In this document: one piece after another, positions 36,535 to 45,739 of the stretch | Position numbering within the stretch: the first letter of the stretch is position 1 | How the letters are laid out: every line of letters starts with the position of its first letter | NCBI GenBank assembly: GCA_021794475.1 | Contig: JAJYQS010000041.1 | Span: 1,992-51,725, forward strand | Reading direction: 5' to 3' | Length of the DNA stretch: 49,734 nt | Source of the DNA: a bacterium | GTDB lineage: Bacteria; SZUA-79; Acidulodesulfobacterales; Acidulodesulfobacteraceae | Notes under the pieces: model-generated | What the model was told of the DNA's origin: nothing | The model's database searches: none | Seen by the model: only the letters and a program-made list of their open reading frames with translations | Position numbers and translations under genes: made by a program

Positions 36535-37032
36535 TTGGAAGCGCTTTTTTATATATTTTCAATAATTGCAATCTTTTCTGCGCTGATGGTAATATTGGTA
36601 AAAAATCCCTTAACGTCTGCGTTGTACATTATATTGTGTTTTTTTGCTCTGGCAGGATTTTATATTCTTCTGAATATGCAATTTCTGGCTGCCATGCAGA
36701 TTTTAGTCTATGCAGGAGCAATAATAGTTCTTATAGTTTTAGTCATTATGCTGCTTAATCTGGCTAAGGCTAAAGATACGATTAGGGATTTTCACCAGAT
36801 GGCTGTGGGCATCATAGCCGTTTTACTGCTATTTGCAGAGGTCATATTATATCTTAATGCTGCCGGCGAGAGTAAACCTACGGGTATTTATACTAATGCG
36901 GTAATTAATAAAATAGGAAATACGCAAATTATAGGTCAATTTTTATTTACCAAGTATGTTTTTCCGTTTGAGGTAGCTTCAATTTTACTGTTAGTTGCGG
37001 TTATAGGTGCTTATATTTTTGCTAAAAAATAA
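36535..37032 (+). CDS. nuoJ: NADH-quinone oxidoreductase subunit J
   Basis: NuoJ is a five-helix membrane subunit whose third helix takes part in coupling. The segment QILVYAGAIIVLIVLVIMLL near residue 60 is the family hallmark. The 165 residues are typical. The start is TTG at 36535, supported by a GAGG site about eight bases upstream. It ends with AYIFAKK. Confidence 0.96.
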   Translation: MEALFYIFSIIAIFSALMVILVKNPLTSALYIILCFFALAGFYILLNMQFLAAMQILVYAGAIIVLIVLVIMLLNLAKAKDTIRDFHQMAVGIIAVLLLFAEVILYLNAAGESKPTGIYTNAVINKIGNTQIIGQFLFTKYVFPFEVASILLLVAVIGAYIFAKK

Positions 37033-37108
37033 TATATTTTATTATTTTATATCCAATTATTTTATACTTTATTTTTATATTTAATTATTTAAAGACGGAC
37101 TTGACAAT

Positions 37109-37414
37109 ATGAACGTGAACGTAAATGATTATCTGGCGGTGGCATCAATTATCTTCTGTATAGGCGCGTTAGGCGTTCTGATAAGGAAAAATCTTATAAC
37201 TATTTTTCTGAGTTTAGAATTAATGTTTAATGCTGCCAATTTGGGCTTTGTTGCCGTTTCTGAATATTTAAATTTAATGAGCGGCGATATTTTCGTTATA
37301 TTTATTATGGTTGTCGCAGCTGCCGAAGCGGCAATTTTACTGGGTATTGCCATTGCTTTTTACAGGGAAAAAGGCACAATAAACATAGATAAAGCAAATG
37401 AATTAAGAATGTAA
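37109..37414 (+). CDS. nuoK: NADH-quinone oxidoreductase subunit K
   Basis: NuoK is a three-helix proton-channel subunit related to MrpC. The conserved membrane Glu residues are in LELMFNAANLG and VVAAAEAAILLGIAIAF. The 101 residues match the family. A weak GGAC site precedes the ATG. It follows nuoJ after a 76-base AT-rich spacer. Confidence 0.98.
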   Translation: MNVNVNDYLAVASIIFCIGALGVLIRKNLITIFLSLELMFNAANLGFVAVSEYLNLMSGDIFVIFIMVVAAAEAAILLGIAIAFYREKGTINIDKANELRM

Positions 37415-37581
37415 ATATTTTATTGCTGCCGATAGCCATCTTATATTTATATCTAACTATATAGATATACAGAAAGATATAAAAACAAGTGTATAGAAAT
37501 ATACAATTAAAGATAAATATATAGAAAGATAACTTTAAAATTAATATAATTTATATAATTTAAAAGGTATATTATATTACA
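37415..37581. other. nuoK-nuoL spacer with a small GNRA-type hairpin
   Basis: A 167-base AT-rich spacer. TGTATA (37490-37495), loop GAAA, TATACA (37500-37505) is a perfect 6-bp inverted repeat. AGAAAGATA is repeated imperfectly on both sides of it. There is no gene and no convincing promoter. Confidence 0.45.
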
Positions 37582-39465
37582 ATGAATTCAAAAGATTTAA
37601 TAGTTTGGCTGATTCCTTTTTTCCCGCTCCTTGGCGCAATTTTGTTGGGGGTTTTCGGAAAATATCTTAAAAATTATTCGGGATATTTAGGAAGCGTATT
37701 CATCGTTATTTCATTTATACTTTCAACCGTAATTTTTTTTACGGTAGCTTACGGGCATAGTTTTACCTCTACGCTATACTCATGGATTGACGCCTCGTAT
37801 TTTAAAGTTAATGTATCCACTACTGTTGACAGGCTGTCTGTGATAATGCTGGTAATGGTAACCGGCATCAGCTCCTTAGTCCATATTTATTCAATTGGAT
37901 ACATGAAAGACGATAAAGGATTTGCAAGATATTTCTCTTATTTGAATTTATTTGTATTTTCAATGATAATGCTGATAATGGCAAATAATTTTTTATTGCT
38001 GTATGTTTTTTGGGAAGCTGTAGGATTCTGTTCATATATTTTAATCGGTTTCTGGTATGAAAAAAAATCTGCATCCAATGCCGGCAAAAAGGCTTTTATT
38101 GTAAATAGGATAGGCGATTTCGGGTTTGCTCTCGGAGTGATGCTTATATTTGTTAATATGGGCACGTTAAGCTATTCATCTGTTTTTTCCGGAATACATT
38201 TATTGCCGCCCTATCTTATTACAACTATTGCTTTATTGCTGTTTGCCGGAGCAGTCGGTAAATCCGCGCAATTTCCTCTTCATGTCTGGCTGCCGGATGC
38301 CATGGAAGGTCCGACCCCGGTCAGCGCGCTTATTCATGCAGCAACTATGGTAACAGCGGGCGTATATCTTATAGCAAGATGTCATATTATATTTTCTTAT
38401 TCTCCGGACGCTTCCAATGTTGTACTTATAATCGGAGGTACAACCGCTTTTATTGCAGCTTTTATTGCTATGACCCAGTTTGATATAAAACGAATAATCG
38501 CCTACTCTACTATAAGTCAGCTGGGCTATATGTTTATGGCTGTCGGAATAGGTTCTTATGCTGCAGGTATATTTCATTTAGTATCGCACGCAATATTCAA
38601 AGGTCTTTTGTTTTTAACTGCAGGCAGCGTAATGCACGGAATGAGCGGCGAGCTTGATTTAAGAAAAATGGGCGGTTTATATTCAAAGATGAAGAAAACT
38701 GCTATTACTTTCATTGTCGGCGGCCTTGCCCTGTCCGGAATACCTCCTTTTTCAGGGTTTTTCAGCAAAGATGCGATACTTGCGTCTTTATTTAATAAAG
38801 GAGATTATTTTTTCTGGATTATAGGGGAACTTGTTGCATTTATGACTGCGTTTTATATTTTCAGACTTATTTTTAATGTTTTTTTTGGTGAATCTCATGC
38901 AGATAAAAATTTACATGTTCATGAATCGCCGAACGTAATGACTATACCGCTGATAATTTTGGCTTGCTTTGCTGCCGTGTTTGGTTTTATCGGCATGCCT
39001 CCGTTTGACCATTCTATATTTTATAACTTTATAAATAAAGATTTTGCAAATTCATTTAATTTTTCTCCGGCGGTAAATAATTATCCGTGGTATCTGCTGA
39101 GTACAGTTTCCGTTATCGCAGGTCTTAGCGGAATATATGCGGCATATGTTTTTTATATAAAAAAATCTTTCGATTTAGAAATGCTCAAGAAAAGATTTAA
39201 GACTGTGTATGCCCTTTCCTTTAATAAATTATATATTGATGAAATATACGATTTTGCAATTGTCAAACCTATGAAAAATTTTTCTGTTTTTTTATGGAGA
39301 GTGGTAGATTCTTTTGTTATAGACGGCGCCGTGAACGGTATAGCGCAATGGATAAGCGTTACCTCGTCAAAAGTAAGAAAGGTGCAAAACGGAATGCTGA
39401 TGAGCTACATTTTTACGCTGAGTGTCGGGGTTATAGCGCTGCTGGCTTATTATTTTGTGAGATGA
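37582..39465 (+). CDS. nuoL: NADH-quinone oxidoreductase subunit L
   Basis: NuoL is the distal antiporter-like proton pump, with the long lateral helix. MrpA-type motifs are present: FWEAVGFCSYILIGFWYEK near residue 145 with the key Glu, KSAQFPLHVWLPDAMEGPTPVSALIHAAT near 230 with Lys and His residues, and the HAIFKGLLF helix. The 627 residues are typical, with the C-terminal amphipathic region and a final transmembrane helix after residue 600. An AAAGG element lies about 15 bases before the ATG. Confidence 0.98.
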   Translation: MNSKDLIVWLIPFFPLLGAILLGVFGKYLKNYSGYLGSVFIVISFILSTVIFFTVAYGHSFTSTLYSWIDASYFKVNVSTTVDRLSVIMLVMVTGISSLVHIYSIGYMKDDKGFARYFSYLNLFVFSMIMLIMANNFLLLYVFWEAVGFCSYILIGFWYEKKSASNAGKKAFIVNRIGDFGFALGVMLIFVNMGTLSYSSVFSGIHLLPPYLITTIALLLFAGAVGKSAQFPLHVWLPDAMEGPTPVSALIHAATMVTAGVYLIARCHIIFSYSPDASNVVLIIGGTTAFIAAFIAMTQFDIKRIIAYSTISQLGYMFMAVGIGSYAAGIFHLVSHAIFKGLLFLTAGSVMHGMSGELDLRKMGGLYSKMKKTAITFIVGGLALSGIPPFSGFFSKDAILASLFNKGDYFFWIIGELVAFMTAFYIFRLIFNVFFGESHADKNLHVHESPNVMTIPLIILACFAAVFGFIGMPPFDHSIFYNFINKDFANSFNFSPAVNNYPWYLLSTVSVIAGLSGIYAAYVFYIKKSFDLEMLKKRFKTVYALSFNKLYIDEIYDFAIVKPMKNFSVFLWRVVDSFVIDGAVNGIAQWISVTSSKVRKVQNGMLMSYIFTLSVGVIALLAYYFVR

Positions 39466-39632
39466 AATGAAATTAAAGTATGTAATACTGAATACAAATA
39501 TTAATTTAGATTAGTATGATATGTATAATATATAAGAGCAGCTCTCTAATTTAATTTATTATATTAATTATTATATATTATAGAAAATTTAATTAACTTA
39601 AGAAATATATTATTGAACTAACAGGAAATTAT
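39466..39632. other. nuoL-nuoM spacer
   Basis: A 167-base AT-rich stretch with only a small GC-containing palindrome, AGAGCAGCTCT, near 39535. It ends in the AGGA ribosome binding site of nuoM. No gene or terminator is visible. Confidence 0.5.
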
Positions 39633-41174
39633 ATGAGTATTTTTTTAAAGTATATTTTATCGATAATAATTTTTTTTCCTCTGCTGTCCGCCCTTATATT
39701 AGTTTTCGTAAACAAAAAAGCGGAGGGGCTGCTGAGAAATCTTGCTACGGTTTTATCATTAGCAGAATTTGCGATTTCCCTGTTTTTATTTATATACTTT
39801 AAATCAAATACCTATGAGTTTCAGTTTATAGAGAGATTCAGCTGGATAAGGGAATTTGGAGCGTCTTATTTTCTCGGTATTGACGGTGTAAGTTTATTTA
39901 TGATACTGCTTACCACGCTGATGACGTTTGTTTCTTTATTATCAAGCTATAAATATATTAAAGACCACGTTAAAGAATTTGTTATTTTAATGCTTGTGCT
40001 GGAGACGTTTATGCTCGGAACATTTGCTTCGCTAGATGTTCTGCTGTTTTACCTGTTCTGGGAGTTTATGCTTATTCCTATGTATTTTATTATAGGCATG
40101 TGGGGCTCCGGAAGAAGAATCTATTCAGCCGTAAAATTTGTTTTATATACGTTAGCCGGTTCGCTGATAATGCTTTTTGGACTTATTACGATATTTATAT
40201 TGCATTATAATCAAACCGGCAATTTTACATTTAATTTGTTAAAACTGTATAACACTAATATTCCCTTAACGCTGCAAATAGTCCTGTTTATTGCGATATT
40301 CTTAGGATTTGCAGTAAAAGTGCCTGTGTTTCCGTTTCATACATGGCTGCCAGATGCTCATACCGAAGCGCCTACCGCCGGAAGCGTCATTTTAGCGGGC
40401 GTTTTGCTGAAATTCGGCGTTTACGGTTTTTTTAGATTTGCAATTCCTTTAATGCCTGAGGCGGCGCTTATACTCACGCCTATTATACTTGTTCTTGCGG
40501 TAATCAGCATAATATACGGGGCATTAGTTTCTATAGTGCAAAAAGATTTAAAAAGATTAGTCGCTTTTTCAAGCGTATCTCATATGGGTTTTATAATGCT
40601 TGGATTGTTTGCTATGACTGCAGTCAGCGTTGACGGGTCGGTTCTGCAGATGATAAATCACGGTATTTCTACGGGCGCTCTTTTTCTTTTTGTAGGAATG
40701 CTTTACGAAAGACGTCATACAAGACTTATTGCAGATTTTGGCGGTTTAGCTAAAAAAGCTCCGATTTTTGCCGCCTTATTTATGATAGCTGTTTTGTCTT
40801 CGGTTGGACTGCCCGGATTAAACGGGTTCGTCGGAGAATTTTTAATTTTAGTCGGTTCGTTCAAACAATATACAATATTTACTATATTTGCAACGAGTGG
40901 TATTATTTTTGCCGCAGTTTATTTGCTATGGATGTTTCAAAGGGTTATGTTTCAGGATATAACAAATCAAAAAAATGAGGACTTTAAAGATATGACCTTG
41001 AGAGAGATAATGACTGTTTTGCCGCTAATTTTTTTAATGTTTTTCATAGGTTTATATCCAGATGTATTTTTAAGCAGAATAAATCCGACCGTTGTTCATT
41101 TTGTAAATATAATAGAACATAATAAATACGCTTATAATTTAATTAAAGCAAAAATGGGGTTGTTCAATGCTTGA
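39633..41174 (+). CDS. nuoM: NADH-quinone oxidoreductase subunit M
   Basis: NuoM is the middle antiporter-like pump. FWEFMLIPMYFIIGMWG near residue 142 has the key Glu, KVPVFPFHTWLPDAHTEAPT near 230 the Lys and HTWLPDAH signature, and SSVSHMGFI and LNGFVGEFLIL follow. The 513 residues are typical. The ATG is preceded by AGGA at good spacing. The gene overlaps nuoN by 8 bases. Confidence 0.98.
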   Translation: MSIFLKYILSIIIFFPLLSALILVFVNKKAEGLLRNLATVLSLAEFAISLFLFIYFKSNTYEFQFIERFSWIREFGASYFLGIDGVSLFMILLTTLMTFVSLLSSYKYIKDHVKEFVILMLVLETFMLGTFASLDVLLFYLFWEFMLIPMYFIIGMWGSGRRIYSAVKFVLYTLAGSLIMLFGLITIFILHYNQTGNFTFNLLKLYNTNIPLTLQIVLFIAIFLGFAVKVPVFPFHTWLPDAHTEAPTAGSVILAGVLLKFGVYGFFRFAIPLMPEAALILTPIILVLAVISIIYGALVSIVQKDLKRLVAFSSVSHMGFIMLGLFAMTAVSVDGSVLQMINHGISTGALFLFVGMLYERRHTRLIADFGGLAKKAPIFAALFMIAVLSSVGLPGLNGFVGEFLILVGSFKQYTIFTIFATSGIIFAAVYLLWMFQRVMFQDITNQKNEDFKDMTLREIMTVLPLIFLMFFIGLYPDVFLSRINPTVVHFVNIIEHNKYAYNLIKAKMGLFNA

Positions 41175-42789
41175 TTTAGCGCAAATTTATAACGGGTACT
41201 ATCTTGAGAAAAGTTTACTGAGCGTGATGCCGGAAGCTGTGTTAATAGTTTTTGCTTTTTTGATTTTATTGGCAGGATTGTTTAATAACCCTTCTAAGAA
41301 TAGCGTAAATTCTTATTATTTGGCTTTAATAGGCGTTGCGTTTTCTTTTCTTTATCTTTTTATGCTGTCAGACCATACAATAAAGGGTTTTTACGGCTCA
41401 ATCGTTTTTGATAAATTTGATGTATTTTTATTTACGGCTATATTATTATCCGGTTTTCTTACTATTTTAATGTCAAAAAATTATTTTGATACGCGCAGCG
41501 TTTTAATACCGGAATATTATAGTCTCGTTCTGTTTTCGGTTTCTGCAATGATGCTTTTAGTATCTTCGATTAACCTTATTATGATTTTTCTGTCAATTGA
41601 ATTTATGTCGATATGCGCCTACATTTTAACAGGTTATTTAAAGGGTGAATCACGGAGTACCGAAGCTGCAATGAAATACTTTGTGCTTGGCACTTTTGCT
41701 TCCGCTTTTCTATTGTTCGGTTCTGTTTTTATATATGCCGCTACAGGACATTTAAGTTTATATAAAATACATAATTTTATATTTGAGCAAAATTATAATG
41801 CGCATTACGCTTATAATCTGCATACCTTTTTGGCGATAGGATTAATCTTACTCTTAGTGGGACTGGCATTTAAAATGTCTTTATTCCCTTTTCACGCATG
41901 GACGCCGGACAGTTATGACGGAGCACCGACGCCTGTTACCAATCTTATGGCGACAGGAATAAAAATTGCCGCTTTCGGCGTTTTTATAAGAGTTTTTACA
42001 TCTATATATAGTTTCAACGTATTTAATTTTTATAATATTTTATGGATTTTAGCAATATTGACGATGACCTTCGGAAATTTTGCCGCTTTGCTGCAGACCG
42101 ATTTAAAACGGCTTATAGCCTATTCGTCCATTGCTCAGGCAGGCTATATATTGATTGGCGTTATAGCGGGGGGATACTATGGGATATCCGGAACCTTATT
42201 CTATTTGCTGGCGTATGTTTTTATGACGGCGGGAGCCTTTGCAATTATTATTATGTTTGAAAATTTAAATTTAGCATCTGTTAATATAAAAAGTTATTCA
42301 GGTCTGGGATATAAATATCCGCTTGCAGGCGCCGCATTTTCTTTTTTTCTGCTGTCGCTTGCGGGAATACCCGTAACAGCGGGGTTTATGGGAAAATTTT
42401 TTGTATTTTCAGCCGCAATTAAATCCGGCTATTATTGGCTTGTTGTAATAGCGTTATTAAACAGCGCATTTGCGGCATATTACTATATTAAAATAATTGT
42501 CAAAATGTATATGTCGGATAATAACAATAACGGCGGACAGTTAAATTTATCAAACGGCAGAAATAGTATCATTATAAATGCCGTTAATACTAATAAGGAT
42601 TCACAATCATATGCGGACAACGGCAGCGGTAAAACTGCATTAACAGAAGCTGTTTCGTTGAAATCTGCGGCGCCTGCTTTGATTATAGCCATTATTATAT
42701 GTTTAATTTTTACCTTGATACTCGGTATATTTCCGCAGCCGGTTATCAGTTTTGCGTCCAGATCGGTAACATCATTGTGGAGTATCTAA
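41167..42789 (+). CDS. nuoN: NADH-quinone oxidoreductase subunit N
   Basis: NuoN is the proximal antiporter-like pump. SIEFMSICAYILTGYLKG near residue 140, KMSLFPFHAWTPDSYDGAPT near 237, and SSIAQAGYILIG are conserved. At 540 residues it is longer than usual. Between the last two membrane helices (about residues 451-498) there is a polar, Asn- and Ser-rich insert starting SDNNNNGGQLNLSNG. The start lies within nuoM with a GGGG-type site. Its end overlaps the proposed ispE start. Confidence 0.97.
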   Translation: MLDLAQIYNGYYLEKSLLSVMPEAVLIVFAFLILLAGLFNNPSKNSVNSYYLALIGVAFSFLYLFMLSDHTIKGFYGSIVFDKFDVFLFTAILLSGFLTILMSKNYFDTRSVLIPEYYSLVLFSVSAMMLLVSSINLIMIFLSIEFMSICAYILTGYLKGESRSTEAAMKYFVLGTFASAFLLFGSVFIYAATGHLSLYKIHNFIFEQNYNAHYAYNLHTFLAIGLILLLVGLAFKMSLFPFHAWTPDSYDGAPTPVTNLMATGIKIAAFGVFIRVFTSIYSFNVFNFYNILWILAILTMTFGNFAALLQTDLKRLIAYSSIAQAGYILIGVIAGGYYGISGTLFYLLAYVFMTAGAFAIIIMFENLNLASVNIKSYSGLGYKYPLAGAAFSFFLLSLAGIPVTAGFMGKFFVFSAAIKSGYYWLVVIALLNSAFAAYYYIKIIVKMYMSDNNNNGGQLNLSNGRNSIIINAVNTNKDSQSYADNGSGKTALTEAVSLKSAAPALIIAIIICLIFTLILGIFPQPVISFASRSVTSLWSI

Positions 42790-43871
42790 ACTATACTTAT
42801 TTGGCTCCCGCAAAGGTCAACCTTGTTTTAAAAATAGGCGAAAAAAATCCTGCAAATAATTTACACTATATTTTTTCAATAATTAGAAGAATATCTGTTT
42901 TTGACAGAATAACATTTGAAATAAACGAAGATAGGCATAAACTAAAGGTTATTCCGGGTAAAACTGTCTTAAAGCAATTAGATAAAAAAGAATTGCAAGA
43001 ATATGCAGACAATCTTGAAAAAAAATTGTCAGGCGATGATAATTTAATCATTAAAGCTTCTGATTTATTTTTCGATAAAATTAATTTAAAAAATAAATAC
43101 ATCAATGCCGCTGTCGAAAAAAATATTCCAATGCAGGCCGGTTTGGGCGGCGGCTCAAGCGATGCCGCAGGAATGCTTAATATTTTAAATAGAATATATA
43201 ATAACCCTCTGAATTATGACGAATTAAACAGTATCGCTATAAAATTGGGTTCCGATGTAAGCTTTTTTTTAAAAGAGAAAGATGCACTTGCTGCGGGAAA
43301 CGGTGAAATAATAATACCTATAGCAGAAAAATTGCTTAAAAAATATTATATAGCCGTGATTGTGCCAAAATTTGGAATATCGACTAAAGAAGCATATAAT
43401 GCCTTTGATGATTTGGTATTGACAAAAAAAATAAATTACTATAATATATTGAATTTGAACTTTAGTTCCAAACTTGACATAATAAAAAAAATAAATAATG
43501 CAAACGATTCCGACAGCAGCAATGTGAAAAATTATTGCGGAGCAGGCAAGTTAAACGATTTAAGCAAGTTAAGCGAATTAGGTATAGGTTCGGAATTTGA
43601 AAATGATTTCGAAAATGTAGTCTTAGATATGTATCCCGTACTGAAAGATATTAAAAATTATACAATTCAACAGGGGACGAATAAAAACGTAAAGGCGGAA
43701 GTCGGTATGCTTTCCGGCAGCGGGTCGGCGATGTTCGCGGTATTTAAAACTAAAGAAAATGCGTCTGCATATATAGCCGATATTAAAAATAAAACATTCA
43801 GCAGTCAAATAAAGTTTATATTTTTAGGAGAAACTGATTTTAAAGAAAAACTAAATCAATTGAAAAGTTAA
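42777..43871 (+). CDS. ispE: 4-diphosphocytidyl-2-C-methyl-D-erythritol kinase
   Basis: IspE phosphorylates CDP-methylerythritol in the MEP isoprenoid pathway. It is a GHMP kinase: the substrate-binding N-terminus YLAPAKVNLVLKIGE, the ATP loop PMQAGLGGGSSDAAG, and MLSGSGSAMFAVF near the end are clear. I place the start at GTG 42777, overlapping nuoN by 13 bases, because the family begins only a few residues before APAK; a frame open from ATG 42699 would add 26 unrelated residues inside nuoN. The resulting 364 residues exceed the usual 280-300, owing to an Asn/Ser/Asp-rich insert at about 238-281. It opens the ispE-spoVG-prs-rplY-pth-ychF series. Confidence 0.9.
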   Translation: MEYLNYTYLAPAKVNLVLKIGEKNPANNLHYIFSIIRRISVFDRITFEINEDRHKLKVIPGKTVLKQLDKKELQEYADNLEKKLSGDDNLIIKASDLFFDKINLKNKYINAAVEKNIPMQAGLGGGSSDAAGMLNILNRIYNNPLNYDELNSIAIKLGSDVSFFLKEKDALAAGNGEIIIPIAEKLLKKYYIAVIVPKFGISTKEAYNAFDDLVLTKKINYYNILNLNFSSKLDIIKKINNANDSDSSNVKNYCGAGKLNDLSKLSELGIGSEFENDFENVVLDMYPVLKDIKNYTIQQGTNKNVKAEVGMLSGSGSAMFAVFKTKENASAYIADIKNKTFSSQIKFIFLGETDFKEKLNQLKS

Positions 43872-43918
43872 TTTGAATAAAAAGCCTGAGATTAACGGCT
43901 AAATTTGGAGGTTCTTGT

Positions 43919-44218
43919 ATGCAGATTACCGAAGTTAATGTTTTTCCTGTTAATGAAGAGAAATTAAAAGCTTATGTAGCTATTACATTTGACAATTGCT
44001 TTGTAGTCAGAGACCTAAAAATTATAAACGGAAAAGACGGACTTTTTGTTGCGATGCCGAGTAAAAAAAGAAAAGACGGGATATTTAAAGATATAGCGCA
44101 TCCATTAAATAATGATACGAGAAATTTAATAGAATCTGCCGTGTTAAAGGCATATAATGAAAAGATATCAGGCAGCGGCAGTAATAATAATGACAACGAT
44201 GATGATGACGATTATTAA
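43919..44218 (+). CDS. spoVG: SpoVG-family RNA/DNA-binding regulator
   Basis: SpoVG is a small nucleic-acid-binding regulator first known from Bacillus sporulation and also found in non-sporulating bacteria. The family core is complete: ITEVNVFPVNEEKLKAYVAI, FVVRDLKII, GLFVAMPSKKRKDG, and DIAHPLN. The protein ends in a Ser/Gly/Asn tail and a run of five Asp, encoded by AAT and GAT triplet runs. A strong TGGAGG site precedes ATG 43919. Its position between ispE and prs mirrors the Bacillus gene order. The target is unknown. Confidence 0.95.
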   Translation: MQITEVNVFPVNEEKLKAYVAITFDNCFVVRDLKIINGKDGLFVAMPSKKRKDGIFKDIAHPLNNDTRNLIESAVLKAYNEKISGSGSNNNDNDDDDDY

Positions 44219-44269
44219 GTATGAACTATTATCATTTATATAAATTGCCGTACCTTAAAAAATAAATAT

Positions 44270-44338
44270 AATCGGCATATTAAATACAATTAATATATTA
44301 AAATTTATTATATTAATCGTATCTGCCGATTTTGTTTC
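44270..44338 (+). terminator. Nested inverted repeat after spoVG
   Basis: The outer arms AATCGGCA (44270-44277) and TGCCGATT (44324-44331) and inner arms ATTAATATA (44289-44297) and TATATTAAT (44309-44317) are all perfect. A T-rich tail (TTTTGTTT) follows. It could terminate ispE-spoVG before the tRNA gene; the long internal loops reduce certainty. The rest of the 44219-44388 spacer has no gene. Confidence 0.4.
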
Positions 44339-44388
44339 GTATTTTTGTTTATAGTTTTAACATTATAATAGTGTATTTTATGTTTTAT

Positions 44389-44463
44389 TGGGGCGTCGAC
44401 AAGCGGCAAGTCACAGGATTTTGATTCCTGCATTCGGAGGTTCGAATCCTCCCGCCCCAGCCA
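44389..44463 (+). tRNA. tRNA-Gln (anticodon TTG)
   Basis: A full 75-nt cloverleaf can be drawn. Acceptor stem TGGGGCG pairs with CGCCCCA; the anticodon stem CAGGA/TCCTG encloses TTTTGAT with anticodon TTG at 44421-44423; the T arm GGAGG-TTCGAAT-CCTCC is perfect. The discriminator is G and CCA is encoded (44461-44463). It lies between spoVG and prs and is followed by a clear terminator. Confidence 0.97.
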
Positions 44464-44470
44464 GTTTTTG

Positions 44471-44500
44471 TACATAATGCCATTATGTAAAGATTTTTTT
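44471..44500 (+). terminator. Rho-independent terminator of tRNA-Gln
   Basis: TACATAAT (44471-44478) and ATTATGTA (44482-44489) form a perfect 8-bp stem with loop GCC, followed by AAGA and seven T residues. It starts eight bases after the tRNA 3' end. Confidence 0.8.
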
Positions 44501-44599
44501 ATTTTACGGTAATTATCGAGATTAGAAGCTTGTAAGTTTGCCGTTAACAATTTTCTATATTATAGCTGTTTCACTTAATTAAATAAGGGGAATAATCGC

Positions 44600-45547
44600 A
44601 TGCTGGACAGATTAAAATTATTTACGGGTAATTCTAATTATGAATTAGCTAAAAAAATGGCGGATTATCTCTGCATTCCTCTTGGGGATGCCGAAGTGTA
44701 CAGCTTTAGCGACGGAGAAACTTTTACAAATATCAATGAAAATGTTAGGGGCAATGATATATTTATAGTTCAATCGACATCTACGCCGGTGGATAAAAAT
44801 TTAATGGAACTCTTAATAATGGTAGATGCCATGAAAAGGGCGTCGGCAAAAAGAATAACAGCCGTTATTCCGTATTACGGATATGCAAGGCAGGATAGAA
44901 AAACTGCTTCAAGAGTGCCCATAACAAGCAAATTAGTTGCCGATTTAATTACTACCGCAGGGGTAAACCGCGTTCTGGCAATGGATTTGCATGCAGGACA
45001 GATACAGGGATTTTTTAATATTCCGGTAGACCATCTTTATGCCGTGCCGATTATGGTCAAATACGTAAAAGAAAAAAAATATAATATATCTGATATTGTT
45101 GTTGTTGCGCCTGATGCGGGAGCGGTAGAAAGAGCAAGAGCATTTGCAAAACATTTGGGCGTAACCCTGGCAATAATCGACAAACGGAGAATCAAGGCGA
45201 ATGTCGCCGAAATAATGAATGTTATCGGCGACGTGAAAGATAAAGTAGCTCTTATGCTGGATGATATGATAGACACTGCGGGAACTATCACGCAGGGAGC
45301 CGTAGCGCTGAAGGAAAACGGCGCAAAAGAAATTATAGCGATGGCAACCCACGGCGTATTATCGGGAAGCGCCATTGATAAAATAAACGATTCGCCTATT
45401 AAAGAGCTGGTAATTACGGATACCATTGACCAGAAAGATAAATTAAAAAGTTCGGAAAAAATTAAGATATTGAGCGTAGCAACCCTTCTGGGCGAAGCGG
45501 TAAAAAGAATATACGACGAAGATTCGGTCAGCTCTCTTTTTCTTTAA
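44600..45547 (+). CDS. prs: Ribose-phosphate pyrophosphokinase (PRPP synthase)
   Basis: Prs makes PRPP from ribose 5-phosphate and ATP for nucleotides, His, Trp and NAD. Motifs are FSDGETFTNINENVRG near residue 37, YGYARQDRK near 96, DLHAGQIQGFF near 130, PDAGAVERA near 170 and the PRPP loop LMLDDMIDTAGTI near 220. The 315 residues are standard for class I. An AAGGGG site precedes ATG 44600. Confidence 0.98.
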   Translation: MLDRLKLFTGNSNYELAKKMADYLCIPLGDAEVYSFSDGETFTNINENVRGNDIFIVQSTSTPVDKNLMELLIMVDAMKRASAKRITAVIPYYGYARQDRKTASRVPITSKLVADLITTAGVNRVLAMDLHAGQIQGFFNIPVDHLYAVPIMVKYVKEKKYNISDIVVVAPDAGAVERARAFAKHLGVTLAIIDKRRIKANVAEIMNVIGDVKDKVALMLDDMIDTAGTITQGAVALKENGAKEIIAMATHGVLSGSAIDKINDSPIKELVITDTIDQKDKLKSSEKIKILSVATLLGEAVKRIYDEDSVSSLFL

Positions 45548-45612
45548 TAAATTTTTGAGAATATTTTAAGAGAATAGTTAATTATATATATTATATATTA
45601 CTTAAAAATCTG

Positions 45613-45686
45613 GTATAATATATTTCTCTAAATTAATAAAAAAACAAGATAGCGGAAAAATATAACTATAACTATAACTATATAAC
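45613..45686 (+). repeat. prs-rplY spacer with TATAAC tandem repeats and a TATAAT element
   Basis: TATAAC occurs three times in tandem at 45661-45678, followed by TATATAAC. TATAAT at about 45613 is a possible -10 for rplY but lacks a good -35. The spacer (45548-45739) holds no gene; an AAGGAGA site for rplY is at its end. Confidence 0.6.
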
Positions 45687-45739
45687 TGCAGCGTAATCAC
45701 TATATAAATAACTAATAAATAAGTAAAAAGGAGATATAA

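Noticed and set aside
37091-37110. TTGACA just before nuoK as a -35 box
   Set aside because: It touches the nuoK start codon, so any transcript would begin inside the gene and no -10 is placed correctly.
41690-41710. Sigma54 promoter-like TTGGCACTTTTGC
   Set aside because: The spacing between GG and GC is too short and it lies inside nuoN coding sequence.
44308-44550. Minus-strand open frame across the tRNA-Gln gene
   Set aside because: It runs through a perfect tRNA cloverleaf and its terminator and has no family resemblance.
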